64,000 nucleotides of DNA from Granulicatella elegans (GTDB taxonomy: Bacteria > Bacillota > Bacilli > Lactobacillales > Aerococcaceae). Positions 35,872-45,475 of the stretch are shown here, piece by piece. Under the pieces are notes generated by a model. The model worked only from the letters and a program-made list of their open reading frames with translations. It did not search any database and was not told the DNA's origin. Position 1 is the first letter of the stretch; every line of letters starts with the position of its first letter. Where the stretch lies: the NCBI RefSeq assembly GCF_020735385.1, contig NZ_CP085953.1:1674001-1738000 (forward strand), read 5' to 3'. Position numbers and translations under genes: made by a program.

Positions 35872-36635
35872 GAAATTAATCCTCCATATCGTCTCTGACG
35901 TTTCTGGTACGTTAAAATCGCTTGTTCTAAATCTTCTTTACTAAAATCTGGCCAAAAAATATCTGTAAAATAATATTCACTATATGCTAATTGCCATAAA
36001 AGAAAATTACTTAACCGTTGTTCACCACTTGTACGAATCATTAAGTCTGGTTGCGATAAATCTCCTAAAAAATTCGTTTGTAAATGATTCGCAAATACTT
36101 CTTCATTAATGGATTCTGCATCATACTCACCGTTTGATACATCTGCTGCAATTTCTTTTACTGCTTGAAGAATTTCTGCTCTAGAACCATAATTTAAAGC
36201 AAAACATAGAGTCATTCCTGTATTGTCTTTTGTATCCTCGACAGCTTTTTCAACGACTCTTCTTGTCGCTTCTGGTAATTGATCGGTAAATCCAATTAAA
36301 CGAATACGCATATTTCTCTCTTGCAATTCAGGCATAAATGAACTAAAAAAATCACCAGGAAGTTTCATTAAAAAGCTTACTTCTTCAGTAGGTCTCTTCC
36401 AGTTTTCTGTACTAAAAGCATACATTGTCATAGCCTTTACACCTAATTCATCTGCAGCAATAGCTATTCTTTTAACCGTACTCATTCCCTCTTTATGACC
36501 AGCAATTCGAGGTAAATTTCTACTTTTCGCCCAACGTCCATTACCATCCATAATGACAGCAATATGTTGAGGAATATTTGTTTTATCTAATTCAATCATT
36601 TTTGTTTCTTTTTTCTTTTTCCAAAAAAGCATCAT
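35868..36635 (-). CDS. uppS: Undecaprenyl diphosphate synthase
   Basis: Cis-prenyltransferase making the C55 lipid carrier for cell-wall polymers. About 255 residues with the canonical motifs HIAVIMDGNGRWAKSRNLPRIAGHKEG (catalytic Asp), TMYAFSTENWKRP and DLMIRTSGEQRLSNFLLWQLAYSEYYF. I start it at the ATG before MLFWKKKKE, seven bases after AAAGG; the 18 upstream codons are not family-like and lie over the likely promoter. It leads the uppS-cdsA-rseP operon. Confidence 0.95.
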   Translation of the reverse strand: MMLFWKKKKETKMIELDKTNIPQHIAVIMDGNGRWAKSRNLPRIAGHKEGMSTVKRIAIAADELGVKAMTMYAFSTENWKRPTEEVSFLMKLPGDFFSSFMPELQERNMRIRLIGFTDQLPEATRRVVEKAVEDTKDNTGMTLCFALNYGSRAEILQAVKEIAADVSNGEYDAESINEEVFANHLQTNFLGDLSQPDLMIRTSGEQRLSNFLLWQLAYSEYYFTDIFWPDFSKEDLEQAILTYQKRQRRYGGLIS

Positions 36636-36784
36636 TTCAATTCCTTTACTTATGAAATACTCTCTCATTGTAACAGAAAAATAGCACATTGGGTAGTTTA
36701 TTCCTCTGCTTTTAACCCATTCTTAGACTTTCGTAGATAAACTATTGAATCAATGTTTCTACCATGGTGTTCTTCGGAAAAAAA

Positions 36785-36793
36785 TGCTATAAT
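36785..36793 (+). promoter_or_regulatory. Extended -10 promoter of def
   Basis: TGCTATAAT (TGnTATAAT type) lies about 40 bases before the def ATG; no clear -35 box. Confidence 0.5.
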
Positions 36794-36833
36794 GCTAAAG
36801 GAAAAGAAGCAAATAGGAGGTAGAAAAAAGAAA

Positions 36834-37391
36834 ATGATTACGATGAAAGATATAGTACTAGAAGGTCATCCAGCTTTAAGAAAACGAGCGGGAAAAATTA
36901 CTTTCCCATTGTCAGATGACTTGCAGCATTTAGCTAAAGAAATGCTAGAATTTCTACATAATAGTCAAGATGAAGAAATTGCTGCAAAATATGAATTACG
37001 TGCTGGAGTGGGATTAGCTGCTCCACAATTAGGAAAAGAAATTCAAATGATTGCTCTTTTAATTCCAGGATATCAAGACGAACCCGCTTTACTAGATGAA
37101 GTTTGGATCAATCCTCGCATTTTAAGAGAATCTGTTAAGAAAACTTGCTTAAAAGAAGGCGAGGGATGTTTATCCGTTAATCGTGAAGTTCCCGGAGTGG
37201 TTTTAAGACCACAGCGAATAACAGTGAAATATTTCACCCCAGAAGGTGAAGAGAAAGTTAAAACATTGACAGACTATGAAGCCATTGTAGTTCAACACGA
37301 AATTGACCACTTAAACGGAGTCATGTTCTATGATCATATTAACCAATCTCAACCACTTTATATTCCAGAAGGAGCTGTCGTAATTGGATAA
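36834..37391 (+). CDS. def: Peptide deformylase
   Basis: Removes the formyl group from nascent proteins. About 185 residues, the longer Gram-positive type 2 enzyme. The three signature motifs are GVGLAAPQLGKEIQ, EGEGCLSVNREVPG (metal Cys) and VVQHEIDHLNGVMF (two metal His). I use the ATG encoding MITMKDIV; AGGAGG is 13 bases upstream, so the ATG nine bases further in is an alternative. The last bases overlap the next gene by eight. Confidence 0.95.
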   Translation: MITMKDIVLEGHPALRKRAGKITFPLSDDLQHLAKEMLEFLHNSQDEEIAAKYELRAGVGLAAPQLGKEIQMIALLIPGYQDEPALLDEVWINPRILRESVKKTCLKEGEGCLSVNREVPGVVLRPQRITVKYFTPEGEEKVKTLTDYEAIVVQHEIDHLNGVMFYDHINQSQPLYIPEGAVVIG

Positions 37392-38082
37392 AAGAATTGC
37401 AGTGATATTTGATTTAGATGATACCCTTTATTCTAAAAATGAAGTATTTTTTAAAACGTTTTGCCGGTTTGCAACACCTAATATTGATGAAAAAATGCTC
37501 TACCATTTTTATCAAGTAAGAAGCAACGAAGCTTTTGAACAATTTACAGCAGGAAGTATGACTTTAAAAGAGTCTCATAACGATAGAGTTTTTAAAACTT
37601 TTAAAGATGTAGGAATCAACTTATCTCCTGAACAAATTCAAGATTTTCATAAAGCTTATCAAGACACTTTAAATGCAATTACTCTTTGTAACGATTGGAT
37701 CGAAATATTTCAACAATGCAATAAAGAATCATATCAAATCGCTATTTTGACGAATGGTCCAACCAACCATCAGAAAAATAAACTGTACCAATTAAACTTA
37801 TCCAAATGGATTCCTGAAGATTTTTGGTTTATCTCAGAATCTATTCAAGCTAAAAAACCAAGTATTCAAGCTTTTCATCATGTCGAATCAAAAATTTCTG
37901 CTGATGAGTATTTTATGATTGGAGACGATATCCATACAGATATTAAAGGGGCTATTCAAGCGAATTGGCATCCGATTCAATTTACAAAATATCATCAAAT
38001 GGATGCAGGAAATTTATCGTGTGATGTAGCTAAAGAACCGAAGGATGTATTTCCTTTAATTCAACAAATATTACACAGATAA
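37384..38082 (+). CDS. HAD-superfamily hydrolase
   Basis: A 232-residue phosphatase-like protein of HAD subfamily IA. Motif I IAVIFDLDDTLYSKNEVF carries the nucleophile Asp; motif II is AILTNGPTNHQ; the motif III Lys is in QAKKPSIQAF; motif IV is FMIGDDIHTDIKGAIQ. The helical cap spans about residues 15-80, as in YjjG-type nucleotidases, but the substrate cannot be told. It starts with TTG inside the end of def; AAGGAG within def lies nine bases before, so the two are coupled. Confidence 0.88.
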   Translation: MDKRIAVIFDLDDTLYSKNEVFFKTFCRFATPNIDEKMLYHFYQVRSNEAFEQFTAGSMTLKESHNDRVFKTFKDVGINLSPEQIQDFHKAYQDTLNAITLCNDWIEIFQQCNKESYQIAILTNGPTNHQKNKLYQLNLSKWIPEDFWFISESIQAKKPSIQAFHHVESKISADEYFMIGDDIHTDIKGAIQANWHPIQFTKYHQMDAGNLSCDVAKEPKDVFPLIQQILHR

Positions 38083-38151
38083 TTGTACTTAAAGTGTACT
38101 TTTATGTTAAAATAATTTTGAATATAAATTGAACAAATAAGGAGTTATAAA

Positions 38152-38367
38152 ATGATTTTTAAAATTACATACCAACCATCAAAAAATGAAGCACCACGTC
38201 GTGAAAATACTTTATCTCTATATGTAGAAGCTCAAGATAAAGTTGAAGCTCGTCGTTTAGTAGACGAAAACACTGAATACAATGTTGAGTTCATTCAAGA
38301 ATTAGATGAAAAACATTTAGCATATGAACAAAAGAATCCTGATTTCAAAGTTACGGTGTTTAACTAA
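38152..38367 (+). CDS. rpoY: RNA polymerase epsilon subunit
   Basis: A 71-residue protein of the RpoY (YkzG, DUF1447) family, a small subunit found on firmicute RNA polymerase. It begins [20 protein letters not shown] and contains the conserved [27 protein letters not shown]. It lies immediately before rnjA, sharing one base (TAATG), the conserved gene order in Bacilli. AAGGAG precedes the start. Confidence 0.94.
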   Translation: MIFKITYQPSKNEAPRRENTLSLYVEAQDKVEARRLVDENTEYNVEFIQELDEKHLAYEQKNPDFKVTVFN

Positions 38368-40064
38368 TGAAACCAACAATCAAAAATAATGAAACGGGCA
38401 TATTCGCTTTTGGTGGTTTAGGTGAAATCGGAAAGAATACCTATGGCGTCCAATTCCAGGATGAATTAATTATTTTAGATGCTGGAATTAAGTTCCCTGA
38501 AGATGATTTATTAGGAATTGACTATGTTATTCCTGACTATAGCTATATTATTCAAAACCAAAGTAAAGTTAAAGGTCTCTTCATCTCTCATGGACACGAA
38601 GACCATATTGGTGGTATTCCTTTCTTAATTAAACAAGTAAATATTCCAATTTACGCGACTAAATTGGCAATGTCACTCATTCGAAACAAACTGGAAGAAC
38701 ATGGCTTACTTCGAGATGCTATCTTGCATGAAATTGATGAAGATTCAGTTATTAAATTTAGAAAAACTCAAGTAAGTTTTTACCGCACTACTCACTCTAT
38801 TCCAGATGCATTCGGTATTGTCATTAAAACTCCTCCTGGAAATATTGTATTTACAGGAGACTATAAATTTGACTTCACACCTGTAGGACAACCGGCTAAT
38901 TTACACAAAATGGCTCAAATTGGTGAAGAAGGTGTACTAGTTCTTTTAGGAGATAGTACAAACTCAGAAGTTCCTGGATTCACTAAATCAGAACAAGTCG
39001 TTGGACAATCGATTAAAGAAATTATCCAACGTGTTGAAGGTCGTATTATTTTTGCTACTTTTGCATCGAATGTTTCTCGTTTAAAACAAGTAACAGATGT
39101 TGCGGTAGCAACTGGACGTAAAATTGCTGTCTTCGGACGCAGTATGGAAGCTAGCTTTGCTACTTCTCGTGAATTAGGATATATTTCTGCGCCAGATGAT
39201 ACATTTATCGATGGTCGTGATATTAACCAATATCCTGCTGAAGAAGTAATTATTTTATGTACAGGATCGCAAGGTGAACCAATGGCCGCTTTAAGTCGTA
39301 TTGCAAATGGAAATCACCGTCAAATTTCTGTACAACCTGGAGATACGGTCATCTTCTCAAGCTCTCCTATCCCTGGAAATACAGCTGCAGTAAATCGTGT
39401 GATTAACTTACTATCTGAAGCTGGAGCTGAAGTTATTCATGGTAAATTAAATAATATTCACACTTCAGGACATGGTTCTCAAGAAGAACAAAAATTAATG
39501 TTACGATTAATGAAACCGAAGTATTTCATGCCAGTTCACGGTGAATACAGAATGCAAAAAATCCAAGCTAACTTAGCAAGTCAAGTTGGAATCCCTAAAG
39601 AAAATTCATTTATTTTAAGTAATGGAGATATTTTAGCAGTAACAAGTGACTCTGCTCGTCGTGCTGGACATTTCTATGCTGGAGATGTTTATGTAGACGG
39701 AAATGGTATTGGAGATATCGGAAATATCGTGTTACGCGACCGTAAAACTTTATCTCAAGACGGTTTAGTGATTGTCGTTGCAACCGTGGATTATGACGGA
39801 CGTGAATTAGTAACAGGCCCTGAAATTTTATCTCGAGGATTCATTTATATGCGTGAATCCGGTGAATTATTGAATCAAGCTCAACAAATATTAAAAGAAG
39901 AATTACAAGCCTTCATCAATGAAGCTGACGAACCTTTAAATGAGAGATCATTACGTAATCTCATTATCGATACGTTAAATCCTTATTTATATAAACAAAC
40001 AGCTCGTCGCCCAATGATTTTACCAGTCTTAATGGGTGTTAGCGCAGAAGATGTTGAAGAATAA
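38367..40064 (+). CDS. rnjA: Ribonuclease J1
   Basis: 5'-exonuclease and endonuclease of RNA decay and maturation. The 565-residue beta-CASP metallo-beta-lactamase shows [16 protein letters not shown] (HxHxDH), [18 protein letters not shown], the beta-CASP segment with [15 protein letters not shown], and [11 protein letters not shown]. The C-terminal domain begins after about residue 450. RpoY-RnjA coupling supports J1 rather than J2. A strong terminator follows. Confidence 0.95.
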   Translation: MKPTIKNNETGIFAFGGLGEIGKNTYGVQFQDELIILDAGIKFPEDDLLGIDYVIPDYSYIIQNQSKVKGLFISHGHEDHIGGIPFLIKQVNIPIYATKLAMSLIRNKLEEHGLLRDAILHEIDEDSVIKFRKTQVSFYRTTHSIPDAFGIVIKTPPGNIVFTGDYKFDFTPVGQPANLHKMAQIGEEGVLVLLGDSTNSEVPGFTKSEQVVGQSIKEIIQRVEGRIIFATFASNVSRLKQVTDVAVATGRKIAVFGRSMEASFATSRELGYISAPDDTFIDGRDINQYPAEEVIILCTGSQGEPMAALSRIANGNHRQISVQPGDTVIFSSSPIPGNTAAVNRVINLLSEAGAEVIHGKLNNIHTSGHGSQEEQKLMLRLMKPKYFMPVHGEYRMQKIQANLASQVGIPKENSFILSNGDILAVTSDSARRAGHFYAGDVYVDGNGIGDIGNIVLRDRKTLSQDGLVIVVATVDYDGRELVTGPEILSRGFIYMRESGELLNQAQQILKEELQAFINEADEPLNERSLRNLIIDTLNPYLYKQTARRPMILPVLMGVSAEDVEE

Positions 40065-40092
40065 AAAAAGACGACTTGCGTCGTCTTTTTTT
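40065..40092. terminator. Bidirectional terminator between rnjA and the siderophore operon
   Basis: AAAAAGACGAC and GTCGTCTTTTTTT form an 11-bp stem with a 4-base loop, shared by convergent genes whose stops are at 40064 and 40091. Confidence 0.93.
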
Positions 40093-41044
40093 ATTGAAAT
40101 ACATGTTGTAAGTCTTGTAACATTAATTTAGTAGATTCTAGTCCTCCACCACTTAAATACCATAAATCAGAAGTTAAGTTTACCACTTTATTATTTTTTA
40201 CAGCATTTGTAGCTTGAATTAATTCATTTTTCATTAAGGAATCTGCTTTAGAATTATCTCCACCAATTGCTAATGTACGATTTAATACAAATAAAATATC
40301 TGGATTTAATTCACTAACACCTTCAAAACTAATTTCTTGTCCATGTCTGCTTTCTTCAATTTTAGCATCTGTTGGACGGAATTTTAAATCTTGGTATAAG
40401 AAGCCAAAACGTGATTGTGCACCAAATGTAGCCATTTTACCTTCGTTTAACATAATCGCTAAACTTTTTTCGCTATGTTTTTCATTTTGAGCTGCAATTG
40501 TATCAATCGTTGTTTGTAATTCTTTCACTTGAGCACTTGCCTTTTGTTGAGTTGCTTCATCAAATAAGCTCGCTAAACTTTTAATATTTTTTTGAACAGA
40601 ACCCCAATAATCTTTGCTATCTACATTAAAGATAACTGTTGGAGCAATTTCTTTTAATTGAGGAATAAAATCTTTTACACGTGCAGAAGCAATAATGAAG
40701 TCTGGTTGCATTGCTGCAATCGCTTCGATATCCGGTTCTTTCATGCTACCTACATTTTGAACTTTTCCCCCTAAATCTTTAATATAAGTTGGTAATGGTT
40801 TTGTTGGCATTCCGACGATTGTTTCACCTTGTCCAATTGCACGTAATGTATCTGCTGAACCTAAGTCAAATGTCACAATTTTCTTTGGATTTGTGTTCAC
40901 TTCAACGTTTTCTGTTCCATCTGTTAGTTGTACTTGTTTCACTGTATTCTCTTGTGTTGTTGATGTCACAGTTGTTGTTTTTGTACCACAAGAAGCTAAT
41001 AAAAATGTTGCTCCCATCATTACTGTTGTTAATAATTTTTTCAT
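40091..41044 (-). CDS. yclQ: Siderophore ABC transporter substrate-binding lipoprotein (YclQ/FatB-like)
   Basis: Captures ferric siderophores outside the membrane. The 317-residue protein has a lipoprotein signal (MKKLLTTVMMGATFLLASC, lipobox LASC), a short Thr-rich linker and a TroA-like fold. Signatures include KKIVTFDLGSADTLRAIGQGETIVGMP, EAIAAMQPDFIIASAR and LNPDILFVLNR. The FatB/CeuE/YclQ group binds catecholate siderophores such as petrobactin; the exact ligand is inferred. Last gene of the yclNOPQ-like operon. Confidence 0.9.
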   Translation of the reverse strand: MKKLLTTVMMGATFLLASCGTKTTTVTSTTQENTVKQVQLTDGTENVEVNTNPKKIVTFDLGSADTLRAIGQGETIVGMPTKPLPTYIKDLGGKVQNVGSMKEPDIEAIAAMQPDFIIASARVKDFIPQLKEIAPTVIFNVDSKDYWGSVQKNIKSLASLFDEATQQKASAQVKELQTTIDTIAAQNEKHSEKSLAIMLNEGKMATFGAQSRFGFLYQDLKFRPTDAKIEESRHGQEISFEGVSELNPDILFVLNRTLAIGGDNSKADSLMKNELIQATNAVKNNKVVNLTSDLWYLSGGGLESTKLMLQDLQHVFQ

Positions 41045-41053
41045 TATTCTCTC

Positions 41054-41803
41054 CTACTTTACTGTAATATATTTTTTACCAGAAACTTCTATCACTTCAA
41101 TATCAATTTCATATAAATCTGATAAGGTTTGATTCGTAACCACATCCATGGTATTACCATGAAACTCACATTTTCCTTCCTTAAAGGCTACTAAATAATC
41201 AGAAAAGTTAATTGCCATATTTAAATCATGCATCACGATAACGACTGTTTTATCGAGATTTTCTACCATATAACGCAGTAATTTCATAATTTCTACCGCT
41301 TGTTTTAAATCTAAATGATTTAAAGGTTCATCTAATAAAACAATCTCTGTATCTTGAGCTAATACCATTGCAATAAATACTCTTTGCATTTGTCCACCTG
41401 ATAAAGTTTGTATCGAACGATCTCTTAACTCTAACAAATTCGTATGTTTTAATGCTTGATCAATCATTTGATAATCAAGTGTCGATAACTTTCCTTTTGA
41501 ATAAGGATATCGCCCAAAGCTAACTAACTCTTCTACAGTTAAACTTACTTGAAAAGATTGATTTTGTTTTAAAACGGATAATTCTTTTGCTAGTTCTTTA
41601 GAATTCCAAGCTTCAATTTCTTTACCTTTAATCCATAATTGACCAGAATCTTTCTGTAATAATCGACTCATAATAGAAACTAAAGTTGATTTTCCAGCTC
41701 CATTTGGTCCGATAAAAGCTGTTAACTGATTTTTTGGAATCGTTAATGAAACGGAATCGACAACTACCGTATCATATGCTTTATGAATATTTTTTAATTC
41801 CAC
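41054..41803 (-). CDS. yclP: Iron-siderophore ABC transporter ATP-binding protein
   Basis: Energises ferric-siderophore import. The 249-residue ABC ATPase has Walker A GPNGAGKST, signature LSGGQMQR, Walker B IVLLDEPLNHLDL and the switch His in VIVMHDLNMA, the FecE-type subfamily. The start is a GTG seven bases after AGGAAGG, inside the last codons of yclO (23-base overlap), which suggests coupling. Confidence 0.93.
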   Translation of the reverse strand: MELKNIHKAYDTVVVDSVSLTIPKNQLTAFIGPNGAGKSTLVSIMSRLLQKDSGQLWIKGKEIEAWNSKELAKELSVLKQNQSFQVSLTVEELVSFGRYPYSKGKLSTLDYQMIDQALKHTNLLELRDRSIQTLSGGQMQRVFIAMVLAQDTEIVLLDEPLNHLDLKQAVEIMKLLRYMVENLDKTVVIVMHDLNMAINFSDYLVAFKEGKCEFHGNTMDVVTNQTLSDLYEIDIEVIEVSGKKYITVK

Positions 41804-42770
41804 TACGGTACCTTCCTTTCATTAACAATACAAAGTATAATAATCCTCCAAACCATTCAATGACGACACTGATTGGAATATTTAAATGAAAAAGCTTCTC
41901 GATAACAAGTTGTCCTCCTAGTAATAAAATACTTCCTAATAAAAATGCGATCGTCCACATATGTAAGTGTCGGTAATCTTTAAGCCATTGATACGTTACA
42001 TTTGCAATCATAAAACCTAAAAATTGCATCGGACCTACTAATGTTGTCGATAGACTTGTTAGTAAAACAATTACTAATAAAATCCACTTCTCTTCTTTCG
42101 CTACATTTACACCTAGTATTTGTGCTTGAACTTTCCCAAGGTGAAATACATTTAATACCATATGTTTTCTTATTAAATAGATTACTGAGATAGCTGTTAG
42201 AATAACGACTACAATGACTAATTCGCTTTGATGGTGCATTCTTTGAAAAGAAGGAAATAATTTTCCTTGCAATTTATCAAATTCATTTGGATCCATTAAT
42301 ACTTGAACAAATGTACTTAAACTTCTAAATAATGTTCCAAAGGCTAAACAAATAAATAATAACATCGAAAATGGAATCGATAATAAATCATTAAAGGCTC
42401 GATAAATGAAGAAGAAAAAGATCATCTGCAACACAATCGTCAACATTGAAATCCATAGATTTGGAGCTGTTTCCATTCCTAGACTTAATTGTCCCCAATA
42501 AACCATCGTTTGAAACAATACAAAGACACTCTCAATTCCAAGAACGCCCGGTGTTAAAAATCGATTTTGTACAATTGTTTGAAAACTAATAGTAGATATT
42601 GAAACACATAAACTAACCAATAAAATGACTAACCATTTTAAAACTCTCTTTTTAAATAAGAGAACAGAGAAATTTCCCATATTTCCGATTGGAAAAAATA
42701 AGAAAATTGCACTGATAATGAGTAATAAGCTTACTAATGTGATTGTTAATAGAAGGGTTCTTTTCTTCAT
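41781..42770 (-). CDS. yclO: Iron-siderophore ABC transporter permease 2
   Basis: One of two FecCD-type membrane subunits. 329 residues, about nine to ten helices, with the coupling region VAKEEKWILLVIVLLTSLSTTLVGPMQFLGFMIANVTYQWLKD and the early RFLTPGVLGIESVFVLFQ. The order N-O-P-Q matches the Bacillus petrobactin importer. It overlaps yclN by four bases. Confidence 0.92.
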   Translation of the reverse strand: MKKRTLLLTITLVSLLLIISAIFLFFPIGNMGNFSVLLFKKRVLKWLVILLVSLCVSISTISFQTIVQNRFLTPGVLGIESVFVLFQTMVYWGQLSLGMETAPNLWISMLTIVLQMIFFFFIYRAFNDLLSIPFSMLLFICLAFGTLFRSLSTFVQVLMDPNEFDKLQGKLFPSFQRMHHQSELVIVVVILTAISVIYLIRKHMVLNVFHLGKVQAQILGVNVAKEEKWILLVIVLLTSLSTTLVGPMQFLGFMIANVTYQWLKDYRHLHMWTIAFLLGSILLLGGQLVIEKLFHLNIPISVVIEWFGGLLYFVLLMKGRYRSGIKKYS

Positions 42771-43732
42771 CGAATGCTCCCCCTTCTTTGCGAGCTAATT
42801 CTTAATATCTGACTCATTAAAAGACCGGCTCCGACAATCCCTAAAATCAGACTAACCGATACTTCATAAGGTGGAATGACTAATCGAGCAATAATATCGC
42901 ATGCTAAGACTAGTACTGCACCTAATAGGGCTGTTTGTGGTATCGTCTTTTTTAAGTCGTCTCCTGATAAATAGCGTACTAAGTTTGGAATAATAATTCC
43001 TATAAAAGGAAGTGAGCCTACCGTTATCATCGTAACACTCGTTGTAAGTGATACTAATAATAAGGTTAACCATTCTAACTGCTTATAAGAAATTCCCAAA
43101 TTCAAACTAATGGATTCACCTAAATTAGCAATTGTATAAACATGCGCCAATTTTGTAGAAACTATAATGATGATTAAACCAAAGAATAACCATTCATATT
43201 GATTTGTTTGAATCATGGAGAAGGATCCTTGTGTCCATGACGTTAAACTTTGTACAAGATGAAATTGATACGATATCATATTTGTAAAGGCTGAAATCAT
43301 TCCACTAAAAATTAATCCTACTAAAGGAATCATCCACTTCTCTTTCAATTGTAAGGATTGCTGAATCATAATAAAAACAATTGTGAAAGCAAATGAACAG
43401 ATAAAGGCACATAGCATTTTCTGAAATAAGCTAGGTCCATTAAAAAAGAATAAACTTAATAATAGTCCTAATTTTGCTGCTTCAGTGGTACCAATTGTAC
43501 TAGGTGCTGCAAATTCATTTTGAGTCATTGTCTGCATTAATAATCCTGCGATACTCATGGAGCTTCCTGCTAAAATTACACTTAATAGTCGAGGTACTCG
43601 AGATAACCAAAAGACCTGTTGCATTTTAACATTATGTTGGATGAATAATTCCCAAGAAAATGTTTGTGCTCCAACTGATAAAGAAATTAATGATAGGATG
43701 AGTAAAAGGATGCATAAATGTTTAAATTTCAT
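42767..43732 (-). CDS. yclN: Iron-siderophore ABC transporter permease 1
   Basis: FecCD-type permease, first in the operon. 321 residues with a signal-anchor first helix, SRVPRLLSVILAGSSMSIAGLLMQTMTQNEFAAPSTIGTTEAAKLG, and the conserved GSLPFIGIIIPNLVRYLSGDD near residue 235. AAGGAGAGATT precedes the ATG. A Fur box lies just upstream, so the whole operon is expected to be induced by iron shortage. Confidence 0.93.
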   Translation of the reverse strand: MKFKHLCILLLILSLISLSVGAQTFSWELFIQHNVKMQQVFWLSRVPRLLSVILAGSSMSIAGLLMQTMTQNEFAAPSTIGTTEAAKLGLLLSLFFFNGPSLFQKMLCAFICSFAFTIVFIMIQQSLQLKEKWMIPLVGLIFSGMISAFTNMISYQFHLVQSLTSWTQGSFSMIQTNQYEWLFFGLIIIIVSTKLAHVYTIANLGESISLNLGISYKQLEWLTLLLVSLTTSVTMITVGSLPFIGIIIPNLVRYLSGDDLKKTIPQTALLGAVLVLACDIIARLVIPPYEVSVSLILGIVGAGLLMSQILRISSQRRGSIR

Positions 43733-43749
43733 AATCTCTCCTTCCTAAT

Positions 43750-43764
43750 TGATAATCATTCTCA
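43750..43764 (-). promoter_or_regulatory. Fur box upstream of yclN
   Basis: TGATAATCATTCTCA differs from the 7-1-7 Fur consensus TGATAATNATTATCA at one position. It lies 18 bases before the yclN start codon, where it would block transcription when iron is plentiful. Confidence 0.8.
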
Positions 43765-43855
43765 ATTACATAAATATCAGTTTACCAAAAATTTCTGTGA
43801 TTGCAATGGGTTTTGGGAAGATTTGACTTATTCTAATCACGAAAAAATTATATAG

Positions 43856-43995
43856 ACTTCTGGGATACAGTAGTATTTGGACAGCAGCAGCCTTGCTTTG
43901 CAAGTCTCATGCCTAAAATTCGAGCCTTGGTCTCGAATTTTCCAGTAATAGAATCTGATTCTGCAGATTCTATTACTCATACTACTGTAAGAAGT
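43856..43995 (+). repeat. Nested inverted-repeat element, copy C
   Basis: Outer stem ACTTCT...ACAGTAGTAT pairs with ATACTACTGT-a-AGAAGT. The core (43879-43940) starts GGACAGCAGCAG, has a CTTGC/GCAAG hairpin, then TCTCATGCCTAAAA and AAATTCGAG/CTCGAATTT around loop CCTTGGT. A 14-bp hairpin (43944-43977) follows. The core is read on the plus strand, while both flanking genes (yclN upstream, PAP2 downstream) are on the minus strand, so this copy is not a sense 3' region. It explains most of the 327-base gap. Confidence 0.9.
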
Positions 43996-44011
43996 TTATC
44001 GTGTTCTCCAC

Positions 44012-44058
44012 AAAAAAGGTATAAAAGTAGAGCTATAACTCCACTTTTATACCTTTTT
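44012..44058 (-). terminator. Terminator of the PAP2-popT operon
   Basis: On the minus strand AAAAAGGTATAAAAGTGGAG pairs with CTCTACTTTTATACCTTTTTT, a 20-bp stem with one G-U, two bases after the PAP2 stop codon. Confidence 0.92.
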
Positions 44059-44059
44059 C

Positions 44060-44581
44060 TTATACAAATCTTCTATGTTTTGATTGGCTCCATTTTACGG
44101 TGAGCCACCCACTGAATGTTCCTACGATTGCTCCTACTAATACATCTGTTGGATAATGAACGTATAAGTACATTCTTGAAAAAGCGATGAGGCTTGCTAA
44201 AACGAAAGCCATAATCCAGTACTTTTTCATACGAAGGAAATACAATACACTAACAACTGTAAATGAAATAGCGGTATGTCCGGATGGGAATGAATAATCT
44301 AATGGTTTTGAAATTAATAAAGAAACCGCAGAATTAACCTCATAAGGACGAGTTCTTGCTACGATTGGTTTAATCAAACCATTACACAAAATCGTGTTAA
44401 CTACTACCGCAATCCCTAAAAGAATCCCTAAAGATCTTGTTTTCTTATTCATTAACAAAACTGCAATCAGAGCTAGCCAAATGAATCCAACATTCCCTAA
44501 TGAAGTAATGAAAATCATGATAGGATCTAATAATGGATGATGCAATTTTTGAAATCCATCGAGAATTTGTAATTCTGTCAT
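44060..44581 (-). CDS. PAP2-family membrane phosphatase (undecaprenyl-diphosphatase candidate)
   Basis: A 173-residue membrane phosphatase with five to six helices and the three acid-phosphatase motifs KPIVARTRP, YSFPSGHTA and SRMYLYVHYPTD. BcrC- and PgpB-type members dephosphorylate undecaprenyl diphosphate or phosphatidylglycerol phosphate. The gene starts at the base after the stop codon of the DUF368 gene, whose family handles undecaprenyl phosphate, so a lipid-carrier role is the best guess. Substrate not proven by sequence. Confidence 0.88.
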   Translation of the reverse strand: MTELQILDGFQKLHHPLLDPIMIFITSLGNVGFIWLALIAVLLMNKKTRSLGILLGIAVVVNTILCNGLIKPIVARTRPYEVNSAVSLLISKPLDYSFPSGHTAISFTVVSVLYFLRMKKYWIMAFVLASLIAFSRMYLYVHYPTDVLVGAIVGTFSGWLTVKWSQSKHRRFV

Positions 44582-45454
44582 CTATTTAGAATCCTTTTCT
44601 TTTAATTTTTGTAATCCTAATACTAATAACAAACCAACTAAAGCTGCAATTGGCGAAAATGTTGAAAAATTCATCGCTTCTTGAGGAATTTTTAAGGTTG
44701 TTGGCCCCATTACAATCGCATAAAATGACCCAATCATCATTCCAATAATGCCATAAATCATTTGACTACGATAATGTTCTAAACAATATTTAATGGCTTT
44801 AACAACAAATAAAGCTCCTGCTAATACCCCTAAACTAAAAATAGCTAAACTTGGAACATATGCTAATTGGAAAGTTAACACTGCTTTCACTGCAAAAACA
44901 ACTGGAATATAAGCTCCAAAAATTAATAATAATGTTGAACCAGAAATTCCCGGTAAAAACATTGCAGAAATAGCAATCATTCCAATAAAAAATAATTTAA
45001 TGGAATCTACAATAGAAAACTGGCTTAAATCAAAACTTCCTTTACCTGTACGAGAGTTCATCCAAGTAATTCCTGCAACAATAGCCACTCCTAGTAAAAT
45101 ATAAAAAATTCCCATTAATGGTTTTTTCAAAGATTCTTTTTCTTCTATTATCATTAATGGAATCGCTCCTGCAATAAATCCAATAAATAAAGAACTGACT
45201 CCATAAATATGAGATTCAAATAATGAAGATAATACTAAAATGGCACTCACCATTCCAATTGCCCAACCAATTCCTATTTTTACTAAATAAGTAAAAGCAT
45301 CTTTCTTTTCCTTTTTACTTCCAAATGCCATATCATGAATAGAACCAATAAATTGGTCATAAAACCCCATAATAAAAGCTACCGTTCCTCCAGAAACACC
45401 AGGAACACTATCGGCTAACGCCATACAAAATCCATTTAAAATTTGACGAAACAT
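44582..45454 (-). CDS. popT: DUF368 protein, candidate undecaprenyl-phosphate translocase (PopT-like)
   Basis: A 290-residue protein with eight or more helices and two internally similar halves. The hallmark is GFCMALADSVPGVSGGTVAFIMGFYDQFIGSIH at the start, echoed by FFIGMIAISAMFLPGISGSTLLLIFGAY in the second half. DUF368/PopT proteins were shown in recent work to recycle the C55-P carrier across the membrane. AAAGGAGAAACTT precedes the ATG. Coupling to a PAP2 phosphatase makes a short C55-PP to C55-P recycling operon. Confidence 0.85.
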   Translation of the reverse strand: MFRQILNGFCMALADSVPGVSGGTVAFIMGFYDQFIGSIHDMAFGSKKEKKDAFTYLVKIGIGWAIGMVSAILVLSSLFESHIYGVSSLFIGFIAGAIPLMIIEEKESLKKPLMGIFYILLGVAIVAGITWMNSRTGKGSFDLSQFSIVDSIKLFFIGMIAISAMFLPGISGSTLLLIFGAYIPVVFAVKAVLTFQLAYVPSLAIFSLGVLAGALFVVKAIKYCLEHYRSQMIYGIIGMMIGSFYAIVMGPTTLKIPQEAMNFSTFSPIAALVGLLLVLGLQKLKEKDSK

Positions 45455-45475
45455 AAGTTTCTCCTTTCACTCTAA

